Source: an uncultured Pelagibacteraceae bacterium
GTDB lineage: Bacteria > Pseudomonadota > Alphaproteobacteria > Pelagibacterales > Pelagibacteraceae
Reading direction: 5' to 3'
Assembly (NCBI GenBank): GCA_902596925.1
Contig: CACJVT010000001.1
Coordinates: 62,001 to 126,000, forward strand
DNA length: 64,000 nucleotides
Below, in pieces: positions 18,906 through 28,504 of the stretch. Position numbers and translations under genes: made by a program. Position 1 is the stretch's first letter. Every line of letters begins with the position of its first letter. The notes beneath the pieces were generated by a model. That model searched no databases and had not been told where the DNA came from. It saw only the letters and a program-made list of their open reading frames with translations.

Positions 18906-20131
18906 CTTATTTCAACTTTGATATGTCTTTTTTTTCCCAAGGATAGTTTGATTGTGTCATTTTCAAATAATTTTTCACTGATTATTAGTTTTTCATCATT
19001 GATAACTTGATTATTAATTTTAACACCACTACCTTTAATTAATCTTCTTATCTCACTTTTAGATTTTTCTAACTTAGAAAGAATTATTAGATCAACAATA
19101 GTTAACTTGTCACTCAATTGATTTTTTTTAATTTCAATAGAGGGCAATGCAGAGCCAATTGAATTTTCCGAAAAAGTTTTTTTTGCTGTTTCTTCACTTT
19201 TTTTTGCCTCTTGTTTACCATGGAGCATAGAGGTGGTTTGATTTGCTAAAACAATTTTTTGCTCATTAATATCTTTTTCTTTAATTTTTTCTATTTCATC
19301 GATACTTAAATCTGTGAAAAACTTCATGAATTTTGATACATCTCTATCGTCTATATTTCTCCAAAATTGCCAATAATCATATGGGGACAAAAATCTTTCA
19401 TCTAACCATATTGCGCCATTTTCTGTTTTTCCCATTTTAGCACCAGTTGCTAATGTGATTAAAGGAGTGGTTAAGCCATAACTTTGCTTATTGGAATGTC
19501 TTTTTATTAAATCAACGCCATTAACTATGTTACCCCATTGATCAGACCCACCAATTTGCAAAGTACAATTTTCTTTTTTGCTGAGTTCTAAAAAATCATA
19601 AGCTTGTAAAATCATATAATTAAATTCCATATAACTTAGAGATTGTTCTCTATCCAATCTTGTCTTAACACTTTCAAATGTTAACATCTTATTTATTGTA
19701 AAATGTTTTCCAATATCTCTTAAAAAAGAAATATAATTTAAATCTTTTAACCACTTATAGTTATTTACAAATATTGGTTTTATATCTTTATTATTTATAG
19801 TTAAAAATTTTTTTAAAATTCTCTCAATATTTTTAGAATTTTTCTCAATTTCATCTTCACTTAAAATTTTTCGTGTTTTATCTTTACCAGATGGGTCTCC
19901 AATTCTTGTGGTTCCTCCACCTAATAATACAATTGGTTGGTGCCCATGTTTTTGAAGCATACGTAAACACATAATTTGTAGTAAACTGCCAACATGTAAA
20001 CTTTCAGCTGTACAATCAAAACCAATGTAGGCTTTTATCTTTTTTTTATCCAATAAATCAGATAACTCATTCTCATCGGTACATTGATAAAAGTAACCTC
20101 TGTCTTTAAATTCTTTTAAAAATTTATTCAT
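18902..20131 (-). CDS. tyrS: Tyrosyl-tRNA synthetase
   Basis: Class I synthetase of 409 residues. The Rossmann domain carries YIGFDCTAESLHVGSL (HIGH-equivalent HVGS), the tyrosine-binding QAYDFLEL and GGSDQWGNIVNG, and the KMSKS-equivalent KMGKT. A C-terminal S4-like RNA-binding domain follows (about residues 340-409). It converges on the AsmA-like gene with a 4 bp stop interleave. The start is 41 bp from the divergent anmK. Confidence 0.95.
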   Translation of the reverse strand: MNKFLKEFKDRGYFYQCTDENELSDLLDKKKIKAYIGFDCTAESLHVGSLLQIMCLRMLQKHGHQPIVLLGGGTTRIGDPSGKDKTRKILSEDEIEKNSKNIERILKKFLTINNKDIKPIFVNNYKWLKDLNYISFLRDIGKHFTINKMLTFESVKTRLDREQSLSYMEFNYMILQAYDFLELSKKENCTLQIGGSDQWGNIVNGVDLIKRHSNKQSYGLTTPLITLATGAKMGKTENGAIWLDERFLSPYDYWQFWRNIDDRDVSKFMKFFTDLSIDEIEKIKEKDINEQKIVLANQTTSMLHGKQEAKKSEETAKKTFSENSIGSALPSIEIKKNQLSDKLTIVDLIILSKLEKSKSEIRRLIKGSGVKINNQVINDEKLIISEKLFENDTIKLSLGKKRHIKVEIS

Positions 20132-20172
20132 AAGCGTATAATTCTACAATATACAAATTTTGTTAAAAAAAA

Positions 20173-21324
20173 ATGATAATGAAAAAAAAGATATTTACCG
20201 CAATAGGTTTGATGAGTGGCACATCAATGGATGGAGTGGATTTATCTGTTATAAAATCTGATGGTAATGATCAATTTTCCAGTATTTATAATACTTATAA
20301 AGAGTTTGATGATGGACTTTACAATCAATTAATTAGTTTAAGAGATAAAATTAGCAATTTTAAAGATTTAAAAACTCATTCTATAGAAATTAATGATTTA
20401 GAAAAAAAATTTACATTATTCAATGGTCATTTAATAAACGAGGTAATTGGAGATATTAATGAAGATATTGATTTAATAGGTTTCCACGGTCAAACAGTGT
20501 TTCATGACCCAAAAATTCAAATTTCAAAGCAATTAGGAGATGGACGACTTTTATCAAGTTTATTTAAAAAAATTGTTATCAATAATTTTAGACAAAATGA
20601 TTTAAATCATGGAGGACAGGGTGCTCCACTTACACCAATATTTCATAGTTTGATCTCAAAAATTATACAAAAAAATTTTAAACTTAAATTGCCAATTAAC
20701 ATAATTAATATCGGAGGTATTACAAATATTACTCAAATCAAGGAGGATCTCAATAATTCTATAAACTTTTTTGCTTATGATGTAGGACCAGGAAACTGTT
20801 TAATAGATGACTGGGTAAGAAATAATAAAGATCAAAAATTTGATAACAATGGAAATTATGCAAATATTGGAAAAGTTGATGATCTAATTTTAAATCAAGC
20901 AATAGATAACTTTGAGTTTAAATCTTACGAAACATCATTGGATGTAAAAGATTTTGATACATCATTTGTAAAAGGTCTGTCATTTGAGGACGGGTGTGCG
21001 ACTTTAACAAAATTTACTGCATATTTAATTGCTGACGGTTTGAGAAAAATTAATAAACAAAATAACATTAATCCACATCATTATATTATTTGTGGAGGTG
21101 GAAGAAAAAATAAATCTTTGATGCAATCTATTGAAAATTATTTGGTAAACAAGAATATAATTATAAAAGATATAGATGATTATAATTTTGATGGTAATTT
21201 TATCGAGTCTCAAGCTTTTGCATATCTAGCTATAAGATCATATTTAAAATTACCGATCTCATTTCCAAGCACTACAAGAAGTAAAAAAGCTATTTCAGGT
21301 GGTGATATTTTACAAAACTTTTAA
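20173..21324 (+). CDS. anmK: Anhydro-N-acetylmuramic acid kinase
   Basis: Phosphorylates and opens 1,6-anhydro-MurNAc during cell-wall recycling. The 383-residue protein begins with the signature GLMSGTSMDGVDLS. It also has GFHGQTVFHDP, FRQNDLNHGGQGAPLTPIFH and NIGGITNIT, all typical of the family. Two ATG codons (20173 and 20179) are possible starts; the conserved part begins six codons later, so they cannot be told apart. It ends with stop codons interleaved with the convergent hydrolase gene. Its presence suggests some muropeptide recycling is kept despite the compact genome. Confidence 0.94.
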   Translation: MIMKKKIFTAIGLMSGTSMDGVDLSVIKSDGNDQFSSIYNTYKEFDDGLYNQLISLRDKISNFKDLKTHSIEINDLEKKFTLFNGHLINEVIGDINEDIDLIGFHGQTVFHDPKIQISKQLGDGRLLSSLFKKIVINNFRQNDLNHGGQGAPLTPIFHSLISKIIQKNFKLKLPINIINIGGITNITQIKEDLNNSINFFAYDVGPGNCLIDDWVRNNKDQKFDNNGNYANIGKVDDLILNQAIDNFEFKSYETSLDVKDFDTSFVKGLSFEDGCATLTKFTAYLIADGLRKINKQNNINPHHYIICGGGRKNKSLMQSIENYLVNKNIIIKDIDDYNFDGNFIESQAFAYLAIRSYLKLPISFPSTTRSKKAISGGDILQNF

Positions 21325-21977
21325 TAAAGTGCAGTTTCTTTTTTAATATACTTATTCAAACATTTATTTAATTCAGACTCACTTTTTGTAAAAAAATGAT
21401 TTGCTTCAGATATAGTTTGAAATTCTACTTTTATTCCTTTTTGAGCGCTAAGTTTATTATCTAAATCTTTAATAAATTCAAAAGGTACTAATTCATCTTT
21501 TTTTCCATAAACCATTAATCCAGATGATGGACAAGGCGATAAAAAAGAAAAATCATAAACATTTGGCTGTGGTGAAATCGCAATAAATCTATTTATCTCA
21601 GGTCTTCTCATTAACAACTGCATTGCAATTAAAGAACCAAAAGAAAATCCTGATACCCAACATTGTGAATTGTCAAAATTTTCTCTTTCTAACCAATCTA
21701 GCGCGGCTGCAGCATCTGCTAACTCTCCCTGTCCATTGTCAAATTCTCCGTCACTTTTACCAACACCCCTAAAGTTTACTCGACATACAGAAAAATCATT
21801 TTCCATAAAAGCATGAAAAGTTTCTACAACAACTTTATTATTCATTGTTCCTCCATATTGAGGATGAGGTTGTAATACTAAAGCAATAGGTGAAGTACTT
21901 TTTTTACTTTTAAAATATTTTGCTTCGAGTCTCCCAGCAGGGCCAGGTATGAAAATTTCTAAAATTTTATTATCCAT
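21321..21977 (-). CDS. Alpha/beta hydrolase (COG2945 type)
   Basis: A 218-residue alpha/beta-hydrolase fold protein with the nucleophile elbow GFSFGS (serine in the GxSxG position) and the oxyanion-side stretch LVLQPHPQYGGTMNNKVV. The late catalytic acid lies in YGKKDELVPF and the histidine in ANHFF. This matches the small COG2945 family of putative esterases in proteobacteria. The substrate is unknown. It is divergent from iscR with 135 bp between the starts. Confidence 0.8.
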   Translation of the reverse strand: MDNKILEIFIPGPAGRLEAKYFKSKKSTSPIALVLQPHPQYGGTMNNKVVVETFHAFMENDFSVCRVNFRGVGKSDGEFDNGQGELADAAAALDWLERENFDNSQCWVSGFSFGSLIAMQLLMRRPEINRFIAISPQPNVYDFSFLSPCPSSGLMVYGKKDELVPFEFIKDLDNKLSAQKGIKVEFQTISEANHFFTKSESELNKCLNKYIKKETALY

Positions 21978-22059
21978 AATTGATATTGATAATTATTCTC
22001 AAAAAAAAATTACGTTTAACACATGTACGTGACAAAATGTTAGTGTTTTTTTTTGTTAG

Positions 22060-22084
22060 ATACTTGACTATTTTAGTCGGGTTT
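22060..22084 (+). promoter_or_regulatory. IscR-type operator over the iscR-suf promoter
   Basis: The 25 bp stretch reads ATACTTGACTATTTTAGTCG then GGTTT. It fits the type 1 IscR (Fe-S cluster) box consensus ATASYYGACTRWWWYAGTC RRSTAT at all but one position. It overlaps a plausible -35 TTGACT (22064-22069), with a -10-like TATATA at 22086-22091 and a 16 bp spacer. Repression of the suf operon by Fe-S-loaded IscR is the natural reading. Confidence 0.85.
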
Positions 22085-22091
22085 ATATATA
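22064..22091 (+). promoter_or_regulatory. Predicted sigma-70 promoter of the iscR-suf operon
   Basis: TTGACT at 22064-22069 and TATATA at 22086-22091 are separated by 16 bp and lie 22 bp upstream of the iscR start codon. The -35 hexamer is embedded in the IscR box. Confidence 0.65.
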
Positions 22092-22112
22092 CCCCTGTAA
22101 AATAAAGGTTTT

Positions 22113-22538
22113 ATGAAATTAACATCTAAAGGCAGATATGCGGTAATGGCTTTAGTGGATCTGGCAAGATTTAACAATATTAACCCAGTATCCTTAAGAG
22201 ACATCTCGCTTAGACAAGGTATTTCGCTTGATTACTTAGAGCAAATTTTTTCTAAACTGAGAAAAAAAGAGATTGTTCAAAGTGTTAGAGGAAATCAAGG
22301 TGGCTACGTTTTAAATAAAAAAGCTAAAGAGATCAAACTTACAAACATTTTTGATGCTGTTGATGAAAAAGTAAAAACTGTTCAATGTAAAAAAGAGTCT
22401 AAAAAGGGTTGTAACGGTAAATCTACAAAGTGTTTAACTCATAACTTATGGGATGAACTTGAAAATCATATTAATGATTTTTTTGAAAAAAAGAGTTTAG
22501 AAGATCTAATTCAAGATAACATCGAGAGAAGAATTTAA
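22113..22538 (+). CDS. iscR: Fe-S cluster regulator IscR (Rrf2 family)
   Basis: A 141-residue winged-helix regulator that senses Fe-S status and controls cluster assembly genes. The N-terminus [18 protein letters not shown] is characteristic. Cluster ligands are Cys92, Cys100, Cys107 and His110 in the CLTH motif; the spacing between the cysteines is slightly longer than in Escherichia coli (92, 98, 104, 107). It is the first gene of the suf operon, 3 bp from sufB, behind its own predicted operator, so it is probably autoregulated. Confidence 0.93.
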   Translation: MKLTSKGRYAVMALVDLARFNNINPVSLRDISLRQGISLDYLEQIFSKLRKKEIVQSVRGNQGGYVLNKKAKEIKLTNIFDAVDEKVKTVQCKKESKKGCNGKSTKCLTHNLWDELENHINDFFEKKSLEDLIQDNIERRI

Positions 22539-22540
22539 AA

Positions 22541-23983
22541 ATGGATACTAGAGAAAAAGATATAGAAAAATTAAAAGATTATAAATACGGTTTTACAACT
22601 GATATTGAAAATATTAAAGCTCCAAAAGGCTTAAATGAGGATGTGATCAAGTTTATTTCTAATATTAAAAAAGAACCACAATGGATGTTAGATTTTAGAT
22701 TAAAGGCTTATAAGCGATTAAAACTTTTAAAAGAGCCCAACTGGCAAAAACCAAAATACCCAAAAATTGATTATCAAGATTTATATTATTATTCAGCACC
22801 AAAAAGCATGAAAGATAAGCCAAAAAGTTTAGATGAACTTGATCCTAAACTTTTAGAGACATATAAAAAACTTGGAATTCCATTACAAGAGCAAGCAAGA
22901 TTAAATGGAATTGCTGTAGATGCCGTATTCGACTCTGTTTCAGTTGCTACTACCTTTAAAGGTGAATTGACTAAACATGGAATAATTTTTTGTTCAATGT
23001 CAGAGGCAATTCAAAAACACCCTGATCTTGTAAAAAAATATTTAGGTACAGTTATACCAGTAACTGATCATTTTTTTGCCACACTAAACTCTGCTGTTTT
23101 TACAGATGGATCATTCGTCTATATTCCCGAGGGTGTTAAGTGTCCTATGGAACTATCAACTTATTTTAGAATTAATGCATCAGAGACGGGACAGTTTGAA
23201 AGAACGTTAATTATTGCTGATAAAGGAAGTTACGTGAGTTACCTTGAGGGATGCACTGCTCCCATGAGAGATGAAAATCAATTACACGCAGCAAATGTTG
23301 AATTGATTGCTTTAGACGATGCTGAAATAAAATATTCAACAGTACAAAATTGGTATCCTGGTGATGAAAATGGTAAAGGAGGAATTTATAACTTTGTAAC
23401 TAAAAGAGGATTGTGTAAAGGGAATAATTCTAAGATTTCTTGGACACAAGTTGAAACAGGCTCAGCTATAACTTGGAAATACCCAAGCTGTATTTTAAAA
23501 GGTGATAATTCAATTGGTGAGTTTTATTCTATAGCAATTACTAACAATCATCAAAAGGCAGATACTGGAACAAAGATGATTCATTTAGGAAAAAATACTA
23601 AAAGTAAAATTATTTCAAAAGGAATAAGTGCTGGATTTTCTGATATGACTTACAGAGGTTTAGTAGATATTAATTCAAAAGCTAAAAACTCTAGTAACTA
23701 TACACAATGTGACTCTTTATTAATGGGAAATAAATGTGGTGCTCATACAGTCCCGTATATAAAAAATAAAAATTTTGACTCAAATATTGCACATGAGGCT
23801 ACGACATCAAAAATAAGTGAAGAACAATTACATTATTGCCAACAAAGAGGACTTAATCCTGAGGAAGCTGTAGGATTAATTGTTAATGGTTTTTGTAAGG
23901 AAGTATTACAACAATTACCAATGGAGTTTGCAGTTGAGGCCCAAAAACTTGTAGGTATTAGCTTAGAGGGGAGTGTTGGTTAA
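22541..23983 (+). CDS. sufB: Fe-S cluster assembly scaffold SufB
   Basis: Core scaffold subunit of the SufBC2D complex, 480 residues. Typical stretches are [17 protein letters not shown]-like ([14 protein letters not shown]), [39 protein letters not shown] and the C-terminal [18 protein letters not shown]. It stands between iscR and sufC, and its stop overlaps the sufC start by 1 bp. Confidence 0.96.
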   Translation: MDTREKDIEKLKDYKYGFTTDIENIKAPKGLNEDVIKFISNIKKEPQWMLDFRLKAYKRLKLLKEPNWQKPKYPKIDYQDLYYYSAPKSMKDKPKSLDELDPKLLETYKKLGIPLQEQARLNGIAVDAVFDSVSVATTFKGELTKHGIIFCSMSEAIQKHPDLVKKYLGTVIPVTDHFFATLNSAVFTDGSFVYIPEGVKCPMELSTYFRINASETGQFERTLIIADKGSYVSYLEGCTAPMRDENQLHAANVELIALDDAEIKYSTVQNWYPGDENGKGGIYNFVTKRGLCKGNNSKISWTQVETGSAITWKYPSCILKGDNSIGEFYSIAITNNHQKADTGTKMIHLGKNTKSKIISKGISAGFSDMTYRGLVDINSKAKNSSNYTQCDSLLMGNKCGAHTVPYIKNKNFDSNIAHEATTSKISEEQLHYCQQRGLNPEEAVGLIVNGFCKEVLQQLPMEFAVEAQKLVGISLEGSVG

Positions 23984-24717
23984 TGCTTAAAATAAGTAAT
24001 TTAAATGCGAATGTTGAGAATAAATCGATTTTAAAGGGTTTTTCATTAAATATTAATCCAGGCGAAGTTCACGCAATTATGGGTCCAAACGGATCAGGAA
24101 AAAGCACATTATCTAACATTTTGTCTGGTAAAAAGGGGTATGAGGTATCAGGTGAAATCTTATTTGAAAATAAAAATTTATTTGATCTTGAAACTGAAGA
24201 AAGAGCCCACAAGGGAATATTTTTGGCTTTCCAATATCCATTAGAAATTCCAGGTGTTAATACAAATATCTTTTTAAAAACATCTTTAAATGCAATTAGA
24301 AAAGCAAGAGGCGAAAAAGAGTTAGATGCAATTGAATTTTTAAAACTTGTTAAAGAGAAAGCCAAAGAATTAAAATTTGATGAAGAAAAACTAAATAGAC
24401 AATTAAATGTTGGATTTTCAGGTGGAGAAAAAAAGAAAAATGAAATTCTGCAAATGTCTATGTTAGCCCCGAAATTATCTATTTTAGATGAGACAGACTC
24501 AGGCCTAGATATAGATGCGCTTAAAATCGTTGCAGATGGAGTTAATACTTTAAGAAATAAAGATAATTCTTTTTTAATAATAACCCATTATCAAAGATTA
24601 TTAGATTACATTAAACCTGATTTTGTTCATGTTTTAATGAATGGAAAGATAATAAGATCTGGTGGTCCAGAATTAGCAAACGAATTAGAAAAAAAAGGAT
24701 ACGAAAGTTTTAATTAA
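23983..24717 (+). CDS. sufC: Fe-S assembly ATPase SufC
   Basis: ABC-type ATPase of the SufBCD complex, 244 residues. Walker A is GPNGSGKST and the signature region is FSGGEKKKNEILQM, the SufC form of LSGGQ. Walker B is LSILDETDSGLDIDAL. The downstream histidine lies in IITHYQRLLDYI. It abuts sufD with no gap. Confidence 0.96.
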   Translation: MLKISNLNANVENKSILKGFSLNINPGEVHAIMGPNGSGKSTLSNILSGKKGYEVSGEILFENKNLFDLETEERAHKGIFLAFQYPLEIPGVNTNIFLKTSLNAIRKARGEKELDAIEFLKLVKEKAKELKFDEEKLNRQLNVGFSGGEKKKNEILQMSMLAPKLSILDETDSGLDIDALKIVADGVNTLRNKDNSFLIITHYQRLLDYIKPDFVHVLMNGKIIRSGGPELANELEKKGYESFN

Positions 24718-25965
24718 ATGAGTGAGCAATTACAGTCAGACTTTGATAAATTAGTAAAAACTTCAAAATTTTCTAATGAAGAAATTAAGTTTAAAAAAAA
24801 TTTTTTGAAAAATTTCATTGAGAGCGGTTTTCCAAATAGAAAGCAAGAAGATTGGAAGTTTTTGGATATTAGTCAGATTATTAAAAAGAATATTAGCGAT
24901 TTAAGTTTTTTCAATGATTACTCACAGTCTAATAAAATCGACCCGTCAATTTTTGTTGATAGTTTGGATCATAATAAGATTATATTTATAAATGGGAAAA
25001 TTGAAAAAATTGATTTTAACTTTGAAGACCAAAATAAAATTGAAATAATTGACGAAAATAAAAAAGATGTATCATTTGATTATGAAAATTCATTAATTGA
25101 TTTGAATAGTGCATTTACTGATAAAGTTTTTAAAATTTTAATTAAAAAAAATTATTCTCTAAAGAAACCTTTAATAATTTATCATTCAATAAATGATAAA
25201 ATAAAATCAACTAATATCAACTTGCGATTAGATTTTGAATTAGGTGAAAATAGTTGTTTAAAGCTTATTGATTATTTTTCTAATAACACAGCGAAAAACT
25301 TTATCAATATTTTTTACAACTTTAATTTAGAAAAAGATTCAATCCTGAAAAATTATAAAATTGATAAATTTAAAAATAATAGTTTAAGATATTCTTTTAA
25401 CAATATTAATCAGGACAATAACAGTGTCTCAGAAACATTTATATTATCTGCTGGTTCAGACTATTTTAAAAATGAGATTAATTGTAATTTGAATGGTGAG
25501 TATTCATCAGCATTTATTAATGGTATTTTTTCCTTAAAGGAAAATCAACAACACGAAATTAGAACTACAATTAATCATTTAGTGGAAAACACAAAAAGTT
25601 ATCAGCTTATTAAAAGTGTTCTTGGAAAAAATACAAAATCTGCATATCAAGGAAGAATATTTGTAAACTCAAAAGCTCAAAAAACTGATGGATATCAATT
25701 GAGTAAAGCAATACTGCTTGATGAGTCATCAGAGTTTAATGCAAAACCAGAATTAGAAATTTATGCTGATGATGTAAAATGTTCTCACGGATCAGCATCT
25801 GGAAGCTTAGATGAAAATTCAATTTTTTACTTAATGTCTCGTGGTTTGAATTATCAACAGTCAAAAGAACTTCTGATAAATGGGTTTTTAATAGATGTTG
25901 TTGAAAAGATTACAGACGTAGAAATAAAAAACTTAATTACAAATATTATTGGATTAAAACAATGA
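24718..25965 (+). CDS. sufD: Fe-S assembly protein SufD
   Basis: Partner of SufB in the scaffold, 415 residues. The N-terminal half is divergent and Lys/Asn-rich. The C-terminal beta-helix is clearly recognisable in KSAYQGRIFVNSKAQKTDGY, LDESSEFNAKPELEIYADDV and KCSHGSASGSLDENSIFYL. It starts directly after sufC and overlaps sufS by 4 bp. Confidence 0.94.
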   Translation: MSEQLQSDFDKLVKTSKFSNEEIKFKKNFLKNFIESGFPNRKQEDWKFLDISQIIKKNISDLSFFNDYSQSNKIDPSIFVDSLDHNKIIFINGKIEKIDFNFEDQNKIEIIDENKKDVSFDYENSLIDLNSAFTDKVFKILIKKNYSLKKPLIIYHSINDKIKSTNINLRLDFELGENSCLKLIDYFSNNTAKNFINIFYNFNLEKDSILKNYKIDKFKNNSLRYSFNNINQDNNSVSETFILSAGSDYFKNEINCNLNGEYSSAFINGIFSLKENQQHEIRTTINHLVENTKSYQLIKSVLGKNTKSAYQGRIFVNSKAQKTDGYQLSKAILLDESSEFNAKPELEIYADDVKCSHGSASGSLDENSIFYLMSRGLNYQQSKELLINGFLIDVVEKITDVEIKNLITNIIGLKQ

Positions 25966-27182
25966 ACATAAATAACATTAGAAAAGAGTTTCCAATTTTT
26001 GATGAAAAAATTCAGAACAACGATTTAGTTTACCTAGATAGCGCTAATTCATCTCAAAAACCTAAGGTAGTTTTAGATAGAATAAATGATTTTTACTCTA
26101 AACAGTTTTCAAATGTAGGCAGAAGCATACATTATTTAGCTGTTGCAGCTACTAATTTATATGAAAATACAAGAACTTCTGTTCAAAAATATATAAATGC
26201 GAAAGATAAAAATGAAATTGTATTTACTAAAGGTGCTACAGAGGCTTTAAATTTGGTCGCTAACACTTTAGGTCAAGCGATCTTGGAGCCAAATGACGAA
26301 ATTTTAATCACAGAGCTAGAACATCACTCAAATTATGTCCCATGGCATTTTTTAAGAAAATCCAAAAATATAAAAATAAAGTTTGCAGAGATAAATGAAG
26401 ACGGAGATATTCCAATTGAAAATATAGAAAAAGAAATTACAGATAAAACTAAAGTAATAGCAATAACTCATTTATCCAATGTCACTGGTGCAGTTTTACC
26501 AATTAAAGAGATAACCCAATTAGCACATTCTAAAGGCATAGTTGTTGTAGTAGATGGATGTCAGGGAGGACCACATTTAAAATTAGATATGCAAGACCTG
26601 GATTGTGATTTTTATGCAATATCATGTCACAAAATGTATGGCCCGACAGGACTTGGAGTTTTGTATGGAAAAAAGAAATGGTTAGAGCAACTTCCACCGT
26701 ACCAAGGAGGTGGTGGAATGATAAATGAAGTTAAAAAAGATAGAATATCTTATGGCGAACTTCCAAATAAGTATGAAGCTGGAACAATGGCTACAGCTCA
26801 AGTCATCGCGTTTGATCAATCAATAAAATTTTTAGAAAGTATTGGAATTGATAATATTATTAAACATGAAAAAGAATTAATAGAATACGGTCAAGAAATT
26901 TTAAAAAAAAATAATTCTGTGAAACTAATTGGAAATCCAAAAGAGCGAGGTGGAGTTCTATCTTTTACGGTAGAAGGAGTTCATCCACATGACATTGCAA
27001 CTATTCTGGATGAAACTGGAGTTGCTATAAGAGCGGGTCATCATTGTTGTCAAATACTTCATGACAAATTAGGTATACCCGCAAGTGCACGAGCATCATT
27101 AGGAGTTTACAATACCAAAGACGATTTAGATAAACTAAATGAAGGTATTAATAATTGTAAAAAAATTTTTGATTTAAAATGA
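25962..27182 (+). CDS. sufS: Cysteine desulfurase SufS
   Basis: PLP-dependent enzyme that takes sulfur from cysteine for cluster assembly, 406 residues. It carries NPLCG-independent class V aminotransferase features: HHSNYVPWHFL, VDGCQGGPHLKLD, the PLP lysine in SCHKMYGPTGLGVLYG, and the catalytic cysteine at about residue 362 in RAGHHCCQ. It overlaps both sufD and sufU by 4 bp. The accessory sulfur acceptor in this operon is SufU rather than SufE. Confidence 0.95.
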   Translation: MNINNIRKEFPIFDEKIQNNDLVYLDSANSSQKPKVVLDRINDFYSKQFSNVGRSIHYLAVAATNLYENTRTSVQKYINAKDKNEIVFTKGATEALNLVANTLGQAILEPNDEILITELEHHSNYVPWHFLRKSKNIKIKFAEINEDGDIPIENIEKEITDKTKVIAITHLSNVTGAVLPIKEITQLAHSKGIVVVVDGCQGGPHLKLDMQDLDCDFYAISCHKMYGPTGLGVLYGKKKWLEQLPPYQGGGGMINEVKKDRISYGELPNKYEAGTMATAQVIAFDQSIKFLESIGIDNIIKHEKELIEYGQEILKKNNSVKLIGNPKERGGVLSFTVEGVHPHDIATILDETGVAIRAGHHCCQILHDKLGIPASARASLGVYNTKDDLDKLNEGINNCKKIFDLK

Positions 27183-27643
27183 ACTTAAAAGAATTATATC
27201 AAGAAATAATTTTAGAGCATGGTAAGAATCCTCGAAATTTAGGGAAAACAGAAAACTTTAATAAAGATGCAAAAGGCAATAATCCATTGTGTGGAGATAA
27301 TGTACATGTGTATCTTAAATTAAATGACCAAAGAAAAGTAGAGGATATTTCTTTCGAAGGAAGTGGATGTGCAATATCAATGGCATCAGCTTCAATAATG
27401 ACTGATTTGATTAAAGGCAAAAGTGATAATGAAGCTAAAGAAATAATTGAGGATTTTTTAGGAATGATTAAAGAAAATCCTGAACTTAAAAATAATATTT
27501 TAAAAGAGGACGATAAAACGAAATTGATGTGTTTATCAGGTGTTAAACAATATCCAATGAGAGTTAAATGTGCTACCTTATCATGGCACACTTTAGTATC
27601 TGCAATGGAAAATGATGGGAAAGAAATAACCACAGAAAATTAA
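27179..27643 (+). CDS. sufU: SufU-type sulfur transfer / scaffold protein
   Basis: A 154-residue NifU-N/IscU-fold protein. It has the ligand set expected for SufU: Cys38 and Asp40 in PLCGD, Cys64 in GSGCAIS and Cys131 in RVKCATLSW. It also has the extra region between the second and third cysteines that separates SufU from IscU. SufU accepts sulfur from SufS through a zinc site. It overlaps sufS by 4 bp. Confidence 0.9.
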   Translation: MNLKELYQEIILEHGKNPRNLGKTENFNKDAKGNNPLCGDNVHVYLKLNDQRKVEDISFEGSGCAISMASASIMTDLIKGKSDNEAKEIIEDFLGMIKENPELKNNILKEDDKTKLMCLSGVKQYPMRVKCATLSWHTLVSAMENDGKEITTEN

Positions 27644-27645
27644 TT

Positions 27646-27942
27646 ATGGATGTAAAAAACAAAATAATTGAGGAAATTAGAAAAATTTATGATCCTGAAT
27701 TACCTGTGAACATATATGAACTTGGTTTAATTTATGATATACAGGTAAATGGTCGTAAGGCTGAAATTAAGATGACATTAACTACACCGAATTGTCCCGT
27801 TGCAGAAAGTTTACCAAAAGAAGTAAAAGAGGGTGCAATGCAAGTAGAGGGAATAGATGATGTAAATCTTGAATTGGTTTGGGATCCTCCTTGGAATAAA
27901 GATATGATGTCAGATGCAGCGAAATTGGAGTTAAACTTATAA
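27646..27942 (+). CDS. MIP18/DUF59 family Fe-S assembly protein (SufT-like)
   Basis: A 98-residue protein with the DUF59 pattern IYDPELPVNIYELGLIYDI, then MTLTTPNCPVAESLP with the conserved cysteine, and WDPPWNKDMMSDAAKLEL at the end. Proteins of this family assist maturation of Fe-S proteins and often sit in suf operons, where they are annotated as SufT. It overlaps sufA by 1 bp. Confidence 0.9.
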   Translation: MDVKNKIIEEIRKIYDPELPVNIYELGLIYDIQVNGRKAEIKMTLTTPNCPVAESLPKEVKEGAMQVEGIDDVNLELVWDPPWNKDMMSDAAKLELNL

Positions 27943-28274
27943 TGAACCCTATTATTAAATTAAGTGATAATGCAGCTTTAAGAATTAAAGAAATAATGTC
28001 TAACGCTGAAAAAAATGCGATAGGTGTAAGAGTTTCTGTAAAATCAGGTGGTTGTGCAGGTATGTCATACGTAATGGAATATTCAAAAGAGGTAAATCCT
28101 AATGATGAGTTGATCGAGGATAAAGGAGTAAAAGTTTATATTGATTCGGCGGCAGTTATGTATCTTCTAGGCACTGAGATGGATTATAAAAAAGAGGATT
28201 TTTCATCATCATTTGTCTTCAATAATCCCAATGAAACCGAGCGTTGTGGCTGCGGAGAGTCTTTTAAAGTATAA
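27942..28274 (+). CDS. sufA: A-type Fe-S carrier protein (SufA/ErpA family)
   Basis: A 110-residue HesB/IscA-fold protein with the three conserved cysteines at 38, 102 and 104 (SGGCAGMSY and ERCGCGESF). It delivers clusters to apoproteins. It is the last recognised gene of the suf operon. SufA, ErpA and IscA are hard to tell apart by sequence alone; context favours SufA. Confidence 0.9.
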   Translation: MNPIIKLSDNAALRIKEIMSNAEKNAIGVRVSVKSGGCAGMSYVMEYSKEVNPNDELIEDKGVKVYIDSAAVMYLLGTEMDYKKEDFSSSFVFNNPNETERCGCGESFKV

Positions 28275-28330
28275 TCCCATTTTGAACATATCAGAGTTGC
28301 AATAAACGCATAGATTGATAATATCTACTT

Positions 28331-28501
28331 ATGAACGTCTTTGAAATCAGAAATTTGCAAAACAGCGAGGACAGAAAAGAAAAGAGAAAAACTTTTTTAA
28401 GATCTCTTATAAAATCTGTTGATACTGGAGCAAATGGAACACTCGATTACATTGTTAAAAAAGGTTCTGGCAAAAACAAAATTGCTAAAACCAGACAATA
28501 A
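28331..28501 (+). CDS. Hypothetical small basic protein
   Basis: An open frame of 56 codons starting at ATG 28331 and ending with TAA three bases before the convergent glnA stop. The translation begins MNVFEIRNLQNSEDRKEKRK and is rich in Lys and Arg, with few of the Asn/Ile runs expected from random AT-rich sequence. No Shine-Dalgarno is obvious and I do not recognise the family. It could be a tail gene of the suf operon or a chance frame. Confidence 0.4.
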   Translation: MNVFEIRNLQNSEDRKEKRKTFLRSLIKSVDTGANGTLDYIVKKGSGKNKIAKTRQ

Positions 28502-28504
28502 AAA

